Of a stretch of 64,000 nt of DNA, positions 9,912 through 19,092 are shown piece by piece. Position 1 is the stretch's first letter. Each line of letters starts with the position of its first letter. The position numbers and the translations under genes were made by a program. A model generated the notes under the pieces. It saw only the letters and a program-made list of their open reading frames with translations. It made no database searches and was not told where the DNA came from. Origin of the DNA: Liolophura sinensis (Eukaryota > Mollusca > Polyplacophora > Chitonida > Chitonidae); contig NC_088304.1 of the NCBI RefSeq assembly GCF_032854445.1, positions 20,721,704 to 20,785,703 of the forward strand, in the 5' to 3' direction.

Positions 9912-10616
9912 ATGTTCATCACACTGACTGACATTCTAAATGGGGCACAGTACACACTGCCTCATGCCCTTAACAACCTCAACGGCCGCCTTAAAACCGC
10001 CCTTCGCGAGATAACATTCTACCCGGCCTGGGTGAATATTCCCTCCAAAATGGGCTTCTTGCTTGATGGCAAATATGTTAAAGTGCCGGAGGGCTACTAC
10101 AATGTCTGTATGCTGGACAAGGACATATTCTACCCGCATGGGATTTCTTTGAAATTGAATGAAGCAACGGGTCGCCTAGTCCTTGCCATCCCTAGAAATA
10201 CCATCATACAGCTCACGTGGCTTGCCCCAATCTTAGGGTTCCGGGACGGGAAGAAGGATATCTGGTGGGTTGTGGAGGGTGACCATCTACCTAACTTGGT
10301 CACACACAAAGAAGTCTTCGTGCATTTGGATGAACTGAGCACCTCAGAAAACGTGAGAATAACCTCAGATTTCGGTGGCGGTTCAACATTACTTCAGGCC
10401 ATCGCCGTGACTGGTGAAGGGATAAACTGCGGGAAGACGGTTTCATTTCCCAACCCACAGTACAAAGCCTTGCGCGACGGCTATATAACGCACTTGACCG
10501 TGGCACTTTTAGATAAAAACGGCAAGTATATTAATGTAGGGTACCTCAGTTCTACCCTAGAAATACGATGCGTATTGTGGACGCAGCCGGTCCCAGGTCT
10601 GCGTGCCTGTCTTTAA
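9912..10616 (+). CDS. Duplicated structural-type gene A, copy 1
   Basis: ATG 9912 (MFITLTDILNGAQY) gives an open frame of about 234 codons, predicted mostly beta with regular hydrophobic strands (GFLLDGKYVKVP, GYYNVCMLD, LNEATGRLVLAI, LAPILGFRDG). It resembles a widespread Polinton protein type of similar length that I associate with minor virion components; a penton-like role is possible but unproven. In copy 2 the gene stops at TGA 11424. The matching bases here read TGC, so copy 1 runs 16 codons further. Copy 1 and copy 2 form a direct tandem repeat with 855-bp spacing. Confidence 0.7.
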   Translation: MFITLTDILNGAQYTLPHALNNLNGRLKTALREITFYPAWVNIPSKMGFLLDGKYVKVPEGYYNVCMLDKDIFYPHGISLKLNEATGRLVLAIPRNTIIQLTWLAPILGFRDGKKDIWWVVEGDHLPNLVTHKEVFVHLDELSTSENVRITSDFGGGSTLLQAIAVTGEGINCGKTVSFPNPQYKALRDGYITHLTVALLDKNGKYINVGYLSSTLEIRCVLWTQPVPGLRACL

Positions 10617-10786
10617 GCGACTTGGCATATGTGTCGGATTTCGAACTCGAAAGCCAGGAAGGTAAAATCTACGCCTTCGAGTTTCAAAGTGGCAAGTACA
10701 TCCGCAAAAATATTGCCGGGGGGGGGGGATGGGGGGCGGCAAGCAGAACCTGCCACGATTGCTTTGAAGTTCATCTCATTGACTAA
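10568..10786 (+). pseudogene. Duplicated gene B, copy 1, truncated by the duplication
   Basis: ATG 10568 (MRIVDAAGPRSACLSL) matches the first 60 codons of the gene at 11423 at the same 855-bp offset. After a G-rich run (10719-10728) it loses frame and runs into copy 2 of gene A, stopping at 10786. It is a gene stump left at the duplication junction. Confidence 0.8.
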
Positions 10787-11426
10787 CATTCAAAATGGGG
10801 CACAGTACGAGCTGCCTCTTGCCCTTAACAAACTCGACGGCCGCCTTAAAACCGCCCTTCCCGAGGTAACATTTCACCCGAACTGGGTGTATATCCCCAC
10901 CGAAGTGGGCTTCTTGCTTGATGGCAAACGTTTTGAAGTGCCGACGGGCAACTATAATGTCTGTATGCAGAACAAGATTATATTCCGCCCGCGTGGGGTT
11001 TCTCTGGAAGTAAATGAAGCTACGGGCCGCCTAGTCTTTGTCCTCCCTAAAAATACCAACATAACGCTCCAAGAGCTTGCCCCCATCTTAGGGTTCTACA
11101 ACTGGAAAAAGCCTATAGAGGTGACTGTGGAAGGTGATGAGCCATCTAATTTGGTCCCGCAAAAAGAAATCTTCATGCATTTAGATGAACTGAACACCTT
11201 AGAAAACGTGAGAATAGCCCCAGATTACAGTGGCAGTTCCACACTACTTCAGGCCATCGCCGTGACTGATCTAAGAATTAATTGCTGGAAGACGTTTTCA
11301 TTTCCCAACCCACAGTACAAAGCCCTGCGCGCCGACAATATAACGCACTTGACCGTAACGCTTTTAGACAAAAACGGCAAGCATATGAATGTAGGGTACC
11401 TCAGTGCTACCCTAGAAATGCAATGA
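10767..11426 (+). CDS. Duplicated structural-type gene A, copy 2, start codon lost
   Basis: Homologous to 9912-10616 over its whole length, with an open frame to TGA 11424-11426. The position of the start codon (10767-10769) reads AAG instead of ATG. The frame is open upstream to ATG 10629, through out-of-frame sequence of the truncated gene B, so any product would carry a foreign leader of about 46 residues. By eye the proteins are roughly two-thirds identical to copy 1, with conserved motifs GFLLDGK, NEATGRLV, LAPILGF and NPQYKALR. Its TGA overlaps the ATG of gene B (ATGA). Confidence 0.7.
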   Translation, partial: KFISLTNIQNGAQYELPLALNKLDGRLKTALPEVTFHPNWVYIPTEVGFLLDGKRFEVPTGNYNVCMQNKIIFRPRGVSLEVNEATGRLVFVLPKNTNITLQELAPILGFYNWKKPIEVTVEGDEPSNLVPQKEIFMHLDELNTLENVRIAPDYSGSSTLLQAIAVTDLRINCWKTFSFPNPQYKALRADNITHLTVTLLDKNGKHMNVGYLSATLEMQ

Positions 11427-12253
11427 GTATGGTGGACGCAGCCGGTTCCAGGTCTGCGTGCCTGTCTTTGATCGACTTGGCTGATGTGTCGAAGTTCGAA
11501 CTTCAAGGCCAGGAAGGTAAAATCTACGCCTTCGAGTTTCAAAGTGGCAAGTACATCCGCAAAAAGATTACGGGGCAAGCAGAACCTGCCACGTTTGCTT
11601 CCCTTCAAGATATCTCATCCTCTGTAGAGCAAGAGCGCAGGTCGCCTTCTGAGGTGATTGAAGAACAAAAACTCTCATTAATTCGCTTTGAAGACCGCTT
11701 TGTGCTTACCAGAGCTCGCGACCCCGATTGGTTTGTAGATGTTAAGGTGACCCCAATGACGTTCCAGGCCGACGGGGCCCTGGTGAAAAAAGTTTTCAAC
11801 TCCGAAACCTCTTTCGTGTCGTGGGTACCAACCAGCGACTGTCATATAGCTTTGGGTGGAAGAGGTTACTTCACACTATCTGCGGCGCCGGGTGTAGAGT
11901 CCGTGCGTCTTAGCGCGCACTACATATCTACGGCCATGCTACGAATAAACCCTGGATCTATACTTATCTTCAACATCATACTTGGCGTGGCCTCTCAGCG
12001 CCGTTCCTCCTTGATTACCGGGTTGAGACTAAAGTGGCCTGCAGAGCACGATGGAAAGGAGCTCAGACTTATGATTAAATTACAGGCCCAGGGCGATCCA
12101 GTCATCCGGATCTCTCTCGAGGATATACTAGTCTTTGCAGGGAGCGATGTCAGTCTCAATGACATCAATTTAGAGTCCGGTATAAGACTTCGCAGCTTTC
12201 GTGTTAGTATTCCCCATGACGATTTAGAGTTTACCGACGTTGTTGATTCGTAG
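11423..12253 (+). CDS. Structural-type gene B, full-length, 276 aa
   Basis: ATG 11423 overlaps the stop of gene A copy 2 in an ATGA arrangement. The frame is open to TAG 12251-12253. The N-terminal 60 residues are shared with the stump at 10568. The rest alternates short hydrophobic strands (SWVPTSDCHIALGG, SILIFNIILGVAS, FRVSIPHDDLEF), suggesting an all-beta virion-type protein. I cannot name the family from sequence alone. It is intact although neighbours are broken. Confidence 0.68.
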   Translation: MSMVDAAGSRSACLSLIDLADVSKFELQGQEGKIYAFEFQSGKYIRKKITGQAEPATFASLQDISSSVEQERRSPSEVIEEQKLSLIRFEDRFVLTRARDPDWFVDVKVTPMTFQADGALVKKVFNSETSFVSWVPTSDCHIALGGRGYFTLSAAPGVESVRLSAHYISTAMLRINPGSILIFNIILGVASQRRSSLITGLRLKWPAEHDGKELRLMIKLQAQGDPVIRISLEDILVFAGSDVSLNDINLESGIRLRSFRVSIPHDDLEFTDVVDS

Positions 12254-12263
12254 GACGGACAAT

Positions 12264-12906
12264 ATGGGACGACTGTACCCAGCGATCACGGATGAAGAGC
12301 CAACGATTACGGATGACCACCCTTTGGCCCCGACCGCGCCGATGGTTGAAACCCCCCCGGAGGGCGTGGCGCACGCCCATCGCCTGCAGTATATCAGCGA
12401 AATACAGAGGCAGCTTGAATCTGAGCGAGATCTCCGCCGGGCATTGTACAAAAAGTACCGGCGCGGTGTCTTAGCCGCCGAGGCCCTTGATTCGGCCATG
12501 CTCACGGCCGGTTTGAGACGAGGGGTTGCAGGTGTGGGACTACTCACAACAATAATTGCAGTCCCTGCTGTCTTGCCTATGGAATCTGCGGCCATAGCTT
12601 GCGGTGTCTTAAATGTCGCCGACTTCACGCAAAGGCCAAGAAACATAACGACATACGGCTGTTGGCTGAGGCGCAGGCATCCGAGCGCAGGTATCTACAG
12701 CATTATCTGATGGTGTTATTTCGGACGTAGAGTACAGGCAAGTCGTTCAGGAGCTCAATAACTACTCTGATCTGAAGTAGGAGATACGCGCTAAGTCTCG
12801 TAAGACATTCAACGCCGTAGAGATCGACGAAAGCACGAAAAAACAGCTTATAGATCGCGGCCGAAAACTAGCTCGGCAAGAGCTGAAAAACGCTCTTTCC
12901 GAATGA
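12264..12906 (+). pseudogene. Polinton membrane/helical gene, frameshifted
   Basis: ATG 12264 (MGRLYPAITDEE) opens a segment with a charged helix (RLQYISEIQRQLESERDLRRALYKKY), then a long hydrophobic stretch (AGVGLLTTIIAVPAVLP and following). The frame changes near 12600-12650. The downstream frame has a TAG at 12778-12780 and ends with a charged helix at TGA 12904-12906. The arrangement of helix, membrane hairpin and helix is a familiar Polinton accessory type. Function unknown. Confidence 0.65.
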
Positions 12907-12917
12907 TGTTCTGGGGG

Positions 12918-13169
12918 TTACGGTTCTTGCCTCATTAGGTCGGGCAGCAGCCGGTTTTCATAATACTGCCGGATGGGCTCGGGGTGATCCACCGAAGCGC
13001 ACAAGTCGTTGGTGAAGAGCTTCAGCACGAGCAGCCGGCCCGCGTGGACGCGGCCGTCTTCAAACATACTGTGGGTAACTTCTTTGTAGCCTCGCAAGTC
13101 TTGCACCGTGCCGACTAACTTCGCCCAAAGAGGCCGGCTGGTCGTTTCCGCCTGGGCGGGAGATCCCAT
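12918..13169 (-). CDS. Small right-end ORF, 83 aa
   Basis: Open frame from ATG 13169 (MGSPAQAETTSRPLW) to the stop at 12918-12920. It reads inward from the right TIR, whose inner edge lies at its start codon, mirroring the polymerase-side ORF at the left end. It is mixed charged and hydrophobic (AKLVGTVQDLRGYKEV, RLLVLKLFTNDL) with no known motif. It converges with the gene at 12264-12906, 11 bp apart. Intact; function unknown. Confidence 0.6.
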   Translation of the reverse strand: MGSPAQAETTSRPLWAKLVGTVQDLRGYKEVTHSMFEDGRVHAGRLLVLKLFTNDLCASVDHPEPIRQYYENRLLPDLMRQEP

Positions 13170-13171
13170 GA

Positions 13172-13367
13172 TTATTCATTGTATGCGCTGTATACCTAAT
13201 AAGAAATTTCGATAGCCGTTAGACCCTCCGCTGGAGGCCTCTATTTGCCAAGGGGAGGGTGTGCCAGAACCCTCCTTCCCTATACTTATATCTTTTCACG
13301 AGAAGGGGCTGGGAGCCTCCATTTGTCAAATGGAGGGTGGTCCAGAACCTATACTCTGTATACTATT
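13172..13367 (-). repeat. Right TIR, internally deleted
   Basis: About 196 bp, inverted relative to 519-1056. Compared with the left TIR it lacks the roughly 310 bp that hold most of the cysteine-rich ORF, but it keeps that ORF's last codons in frame, with a synonymous change, before its TAG. The right TIR therefore derives from a longer one by deletion. Confidence 0.88.
13238..13336. promoter_or_regulatory. Two palindromes in the right TIR
   Basis: A palindrome differing only at the centre at 13316-13336 and a decayed copy at 13238-13258, again 78 bp apart, mirror those at 550-570 and 628-648. Confidence 0.5.
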
Positions 13368-13372
13368 GGCCT
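13368..13372. repeat. Right target-site duplication GGCCT
   Basis: Matches 514-518 on the other side of the element, which supports integrase-mediated insertion and fixes the outer boundary of the Polinton to within one or two bases. Confidence 0.6.
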
Positions 13373-13827
13373 TCAAGTCTAAAACTGTAATGTTTTCTTA
13401 TTGCTGAGTTCGAATTTTTGTGGTTTTTAGGAACAGACAGCGCTATTTCATGCATACTGTACGTACTGTATATGTATAATTGTAGCCACCTTTTACCAAG
13501 AATAATGGCCTCTATTGTCAATTGAGGTATGGCATGGTTGAGCATTTGTGTCGAACTAATACTCATGAAGACTTGTATAAAAAAAAGGGAAATCTTCCAT
13601 GTGTATGTGTGTGCGTGTGTGTGTGTTTTTGTATATGAAAACGTCAATGTTTTGACCGTATGTTTATCACAGGCATGATGTGCGAGGGCCTGAAGCTGAT
13701 ATATAAGCTGTCTATGCAGTTTTGTAATGGCTACGCAAGTGCAAGTTAGACCTTATCAGGAAGCAGTGTATAAATTTAGACCTATTGTACGATGTAAAGC
13801 CCGAACACACATAAACCTATACTGTAC
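13373..13827. other. Right flank of the Polinton, no gene
   Basis: AT-rich host DNA with a short (TG)n stretch near 13602-13626. No coding or RNA feature seen. Confidence 0.5.
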
Positions 13828-13945
13828 AACCTGCGGATGGTCGTGGGTTTCCCCCGGGCTCTGGCCGGTTTCCTCCCACCATACTGCTGGCCGCCGTCGT
13901 ATAAGTGAAATATTCTTGAAATACCAATCAATAAATCAACATTTA
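13828..13945 (+). repeat. MetaSINE-like copy, 5'-truncated
   Basis: Starts in the ACCTGCGGATGGTCGTGGG block, continues through GGTTTCCTCCCACCATA and the GGCCGCCGTCGTATAAG core, and ends in a degraded AATAAAT tail. The tRNA-like head is missing. Confidence 0.85.
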
Positions 13946-14073
13946 TCCTCATATTTTTAAACCATTGTGAAATTTCAAGACAACAAAAGTTGTTTTGCAC
14001 ATAGCAAGTATAAGGCTGTCATTGTAAGGTATTAAAGTTGCGGTCTTTGCAAACAATGCATGTTGTTATAATT

Positions 14074-14254
14074 AGCTAATTCATCTGAACAATGCATATG
14101 CTGATGATTCAGCTAGTTCATCTGAACAATGCATATGTTGATGATTCAGCTAATTCATCTGAACAATGCATATGCTGATGAGTCAACTAATTCAGCTGAA
14201 CAATGCATATGTTGATGATTCAGCTAGTTCATCTGAACAATGCATATGCTGATG
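14074..14254. repeat. 37-bp minisatellite, about 4.9 copies
   Basis: Units of the type GCTAGTTCATCTGAACAATG followed by CATATGCTGATGATTCA, with few differences between units. The unit contains the palindrome ATGCAT. Confidence 0.9.
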
Positions 14255-14879
14255 TTGACGAATGGCAAATTGGTATTAGTGACCTCACATCTCACTAGAA
14301 GTAGAATGTTCTTAAGAGTCGGACTTAATGGTAAATTGTGCAGAATCCGGTACATAGGCTGCTTCACGATATAGGTATAAGGGTACACTTAGTGGGATTA
14401 CTGTGTTTGTTCCAAACTCATACAGTTTTCTATTTGTTAATAGCGGGTGATACCTGGTAGATTTCGATACAAGTTTCTTCATTGAGATGATTCATATACG
14501 AGTCGGGTCCTACCTCTATCTTCGTCTAAAGTTTCCGTCATGTTCTAGCATGTAATTAGGCATATTAGGTAGCTGCATAAACCTAAGTCATAAGGCTAGT
14601 ATCCGCGTCTTAGAGGTCATGCGGCCTGAAACGTTCTCCACACAACATTTATCAGTTCCCAGCTTTTAGATATGTACATCATCTACCTGTTGTGGTTTCA
14701 TCTAGCAAGTGCTACGTGGAAGAGGCAGGTTTCTTAGACTTTTAGAAGCAACGAGGTAGGTTTAGCATCTAGTCAAAGGCTTGTAGACGATCCATGACTT
14801 TTTTGTCAGGGATGTTTGAATGGTCGCAGGGAGGTAAACAATTATACTGTTGATTAACTCATTTATGATTTACTCTTTT
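14255..14879. other. No gene seen
   Basis: Unique-looking AT-rich DNA between two minisatellites; no ORF with coding character. Confidence 0.4.
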
Positions 14880-16095
14880 TAAGTGACAGAAAGTTTCCTC
14901 TCAAGTGCAATAACATACCATACATTGGATCAGTCGGGTATAGTGGGAAAAGCATTCCCCAAAATTTAGTGGCATGTTATATGTTGGATGAGTTGGCTCA
15001 GTTGACAACAAATTTTCACTAAAATGAGGTACACTGGAACATGGTATAGATTGGATAGGCCGGTTGAAGTGGCAAAAGTTTCCCCTGAAGTGTATTCAAA
15101 CGCTATGCGCTGAATCGATAGGTTCAAGTGTATAGCAAGTGATAGGTTCAAAAATTCCATTAAAATGCAGTAGACTGTAACAAACTATTTTTTGTGATAA
15201 ATTCTGAAATGTAGTACACTATAACATTCTATACATTCGATCTGTCGGTTCAAGCGTCGGTTCCACTGTAATGAAGTACAATGTAACATTCTATACATTG
15301 GATCAGTTAGTTTAAGTGACACGATATCTTCTTACTGAAGTTCAATGAAATGCTATGCTCTGGATCAGTCGTTTTACGTGACGAAAAGTTTCCTCTAAAA
15401 TGTAGTACACTGTAACATTCTATACATTGGATCAGTCGGTTCAAGTGACAAAAGTTTTCCACTGAAGTGTTGTTCACTATAACATACTATACATACTATA
15501 ATACTATACATACTATACAACAGTCCGTTTAAGTTATAAAACGTTTCCACTAAAGTTAAGTAACATGCTACATACTGGATCAGTTGGTTCAAGCGACAAA
15601 AAATTTACACTGAAGTGTAGTACACTGTAACATTCTATACATTGGATCAGTCGGTTCAAGTGACAAAAAGTCTCCTCTGAACTGTAGTACACTGTAACAT
15701 TCTACACACTGGATCAGTTGGTTTAAGTGACAAAAAGTTTCCTCTGAAGTGTAGTACACTGTAACATTCTATAAATTGGATCAGTCGGTTCAAGTGTCAA
15801 AAAGTTTCCTCTGAAGTGTAGTACACTGTAACATTCTATACACTGGATCAGTCGGTTCAAGTGACTAAAGGTTTTCACTGAAATATAGTTCACTGTAACA
15901 CTCTGTACATTGTATCGGTCAGTTTAAGTAATAAAACGTTTCCACTAAAGTTTAGTAACATGCTACACACTGAATCAGTTGCTTGAAGCGACAAAAAATT
16001 TACACTGATGTGCAATAACATGTTATACATCGAATTAATCGGTTCAAGTGACAAAAAGTCTCCTCTGAACTGCAGTAACGTGTCACACGTTGGAC
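14880..16095. repeat. 67-bp minisatellite, about 18 diverged copies
   Basis: Unit core TTGGATCAGTCGGTTCAAGT, then GACAAAAAGTTTCCTCTGAA and GTGTAGTACACTGTAACATT. Units vary by substitutions and short indels; the best-kept copies lie at 15400-15880 and the edge copies are more diverged, as expected for an array renewed in its centre. Confidence 0.92.
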
Positions 16096-16404
16096 TCTTC
16101 AGTCAAAGACCATTACAGGCTACACGTAATGAACCCTAACGTATTGTAGCTGAGTCGTTGATATACCCACCAATAGACATGACAGGGACAACAGAAATTA
16201 TGTTGCGATAGCCTTGCTTTATGAAAATTAAATAGCGTTATGTGAATATTTCACGCAGTATCTTCCGAAGACAATATCTGGTGCACAATACAGTACCATA
16301 CCAATTCTGAAAATTCCACGTACACCCATTTTTTTACAGCTCATCAGAGATTCCTTGTTATTTGTGTTTTGCTGTCTATTAAATGTTCAATATGGATTCA
16401 TTTA

Positions 16405-16560
16405 TTTTTTTATTTGATTGGCGTTGTTGGCGGTAATTAAGAATAGTCCACTTATACCACAGGGGCCAGCATTACCGTAGTGGGAAAGCAGGCAGTACCA
16501 GGGGATCCGCGACCATCCGCAGATTTCTGCCAGACCTTCCCAAGTACATCTACGTCAATA
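16405..16560 (-). repeat. MetaSINE-like copy, degraded
   Basis: Reverse-orientation tail (TATTTGATTGGCGTT) then decayed CCAGCATTA and CCGCGACCATCCGCAG blocks. Confidence 0.7.
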
Positions 16561-18382
16561 AGGCCCCAGCATGAAGAAGAGTATGAAACTGTATTGCATA
16601 GTTTATTTGTTCTCTGTACTCGATGCACGTTAGACACAACCAACACACCGGAATACAAACAAAAATATAACAAATTGGGTGAAACTAGAATAACGTCGAT
16701 GTTGTGACAATGTCGTATCTCCTGTCGTATAATGACCTTTCTTGTCCCAGCTGAATACAACAATGTCCTCTACATGTAACAATTAATGCGTGATGCGATA
16801 TGAGTTTGTCCGCGAAAGTTTGTAGCAAAAAGGCTGAAATAAACAATACACTCCACAACATAGGCCAGAAATACTTCAGACTGGAACGGTTCCCTATGTT
16901 GTTTGAACAGCCCATTGCTAAGCCGCCATGGGGGTCATTACATAAGCTAAATTTGGCAGCCACGCTGTCGGCGGTGTACCGCGAACTGACACTGACAGGA
17001 ATTCAAAACAGCATGAAGTTGGAAATTATCCGTAGTGATAGGTATACGGCGTATGGAATAAATTTATTTCAGAGTAGTCAAATGTTAGCGATACATATAA
17101 CTCCTGACACACCGGACTGTCTAACAAAAAAAAACCCCGAACCTATATGCATTGTTTTTCTTCAAAACAACAAAATACCCACTTGACCACCAATAATTGG
17201 CTAAAAATTCTCAAGCGAACTTATGTGATGCGCAATGTCAGGGTCGTCGAAACAGAAAGCCCCGGGACGTTTTCACATATTCAGTCAAGATAGAGGGATT
17301 ACAAAACCTATAGCAGATGATCAGCCTTTCTGGCAGCTAGATGTCCGCACTGCAGCCAAAAACAAATGAGATCAACTCTCCATAGTTTGATTATTCCGAA
17401 TATATTGATTACGTTTGCATTTAGGCAGCTCCATTCTATGTGGTTTTTTGTTTTTTTTTTACATTTGTATTTGATCGGTGAAGAAAAAAGTGACGGTGTA
17501 ACTAAAAACGAAGGATATCCTCTGACTGAACGTGTTTTACACATCACAGCAGCCAAAATATGAAACGAATATGGGCAAAGAATTCGAGTTAAGGTTTCTT
17601 CTTGAATTCTGGATTTCTTGGGATAATAAATCCGTCCTATGCGGAAATTGCACCTTTTTGAAAAATAACCTCGCGTCAGATTTCAAGGATCAGCTGGAAA
17701 CTTTATGTCTCAGTTATCGGGATGATTTCACTTGCTGAGATTTACGGTTTGTCTCATCTGGGTTTATGGATTAAATATTCACAAGGTTTAATATAATATC
17801 CTGACCGATCAGGTCGTCTGGTTTCACGAACAAAGACTCTGTTAAAATGCATTGTAAGTCTCCAATACTGCCGTTGTATAAACACATGAGCCGCAAAACA
17901 GCGACTTGTTCACTCTCTCTGGTATTGCTTGAATACACTTCATTGCCATCTACAGACATTCCTATCTTTGACTCAGTTAGTATCTTACCCCCCAAAAGGT
18001 ATCAGTCAATATAAGAAGCTAAACTCTTTCCGTGAAATTTATTACTTGAAAATTTGCCTATAGAGCTCACGTTGTTCAGTCTGTCGATTAAGACATGGAG
18101 AGGAATTCGACATTTATCATCTGGATTTACTTTAATTTTTTGTTGGCGTCTCAAAATTTTCAAAACACCATTATGTTATTCAGTGCTTTAATTGCAACGC
18201 TTTTTTTCTTTATGAAAAACTTATTAAGAGGTTATAACTCTGAACAACACTTATATATATGCAGGCTTGTTGGTAACATCGCATGTTATTTTAATGTTTC
18301 ACACCGTCGTTGTAGCTAGAACAGGGCCTGCATCCTAAACGTGTTCTTTATAACTAAAGTATTTAATACGACTACACATTTC

Positions 18383-18570
18383 TGGGCGATAACTTCTTGT
18401 TAGTTTGTCCGAACGCAATTCCTCCGTACGCCAATCCTTTCAGAAGTAATGACTTATTCACTATTGTCAATCCCATGTTTTTTTTGTTAGTTTGTGCGAA
18501 CGCAATTTCCCCGTACGCCAATTCTTTCAGAGGTAATGACTTATTCACTATTGCCACTTCCATGTATTTT
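18383..18570. repeat. Two-copy tandem repeat, about 99-bp spacing
   Basis: GTTAGTTTGT-CGAACGCAATT and ACTTATTCACTATTG blocks occur twice in direct orientation. The repeat creates a minus-strand ORF that merely reads the two units. Confidence 0.75.
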
Positions 18571-18882
18571 TGGTCAATGGTTCCATGTTCCATGTTTTTG
18601 ACAGCCGACGCATTCGTTTTTAGTTTGAGCACAGCATAATACTTGGGTCAGTCGAAGAGTCATCACTACATCAATGATAGCATTATCAGTTACACAGCAA
18701 TACTTTATTTTTAATTTAAATATTAGCTTTTTGCTTAACACTATCGCAATAAGAAACCCACAGGTAAAAATATGATCGATTTACATTTTCAAAATAATAC
18801 TTGCGTACAGGACTAAAATAAAACTTTTTGCCAAAATTATTAATATTGATAAGGTTTTTAGGATATCTCAACAAGGTTAAGA

Positions 18883-19092
18883 TTTTTTTTTTTTTTTTTG
18901 ATTGGTGTTTTACGCCGTACTCAAGAATATTTCACTTATACGACGGCGGCCAGCATTATGGTGGGTGGAAACCGGGCACAGCCCGGGGGAAACCCACGAC
19001 CATCCGCAGGTTGCTGGCAGACCTTCTCACGTACGGCCGGAGAGGAAGCCAGCATGAGCTAGCGCTTTAACCGACTGAGCCACGGAGGCCCC
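18883..19092 (-). repeat. MetaSINE-like copy with 14-bp target duplication
   Basis: Poly-T tail, then the full 3' core, then a shortened tRNA-like head ending CCACGGAGGCCCC. Flanked by the perfect direct repeat CAACAAGGTTAAGA at 18869-18882 and 19093-19106, proving retroposition. The head lacks about 50 bp compared with 23041-23302. Confidence 0.95.

Larger units (their letters stand above)
9909..11600 (+). repeat. Direct tandem duplication, 855-bp unit
   Basis: Unit 1 spans about 9909-10763 and unit 2 about 10764-11600. The offset is constant at 855 bp at three landmarks: the gene A start (9912 vs 10767), the gene B start (10568 vs 11423), and the CAAGCAGAACCTGCCACG block. The units differ by many mostly coding-tolerated substitutions. 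Confidence 0.9.
519..13367. mobile_element. Polinton/Maverick (adintovirus-like) DNA element, decayed
   Basis: The element is about 12.85 kb, within the lower half of the family range. It is defined by inverted terminal repeats starting AGTAGTATACAGAG on the left and AATAGTATACAGAG on the right (read inward), by a flanking GGCCT repeat, and by the family's hallmark gene set: protein-primed DNA polymerase B, retroviral-type integrase, packaging ATPase and major capsid protein. Polintons are self-synthesising transposons that also encode virion proteins. This copy carries many stops and frameshifts, a large deletion in the polymerase, and no visible adenain-like cysteine protease, so autonomous movement is unlikely. 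Several ORFs remain open, so the insertion is not very ancient. Confidence 0.96.

Noticed and set aside
14880-16095. Regular repeats resembling a CRISPR array
   Set aside because: No unique spacers; the whole 67-bp unit repeats, and the DNA is eukaryotic. It is a minisatellite.
16800-17186. 128-residue plus-strand ORF
   Set aside because: No recognisable domain, AT-rich background codon use, no neighbouring exons. Left unannotated.
18372-18632. 86-residue ORF with internal protein repeat
   Set aside because: The repeat is at DNA level in two tandem units; no homology or splice context.
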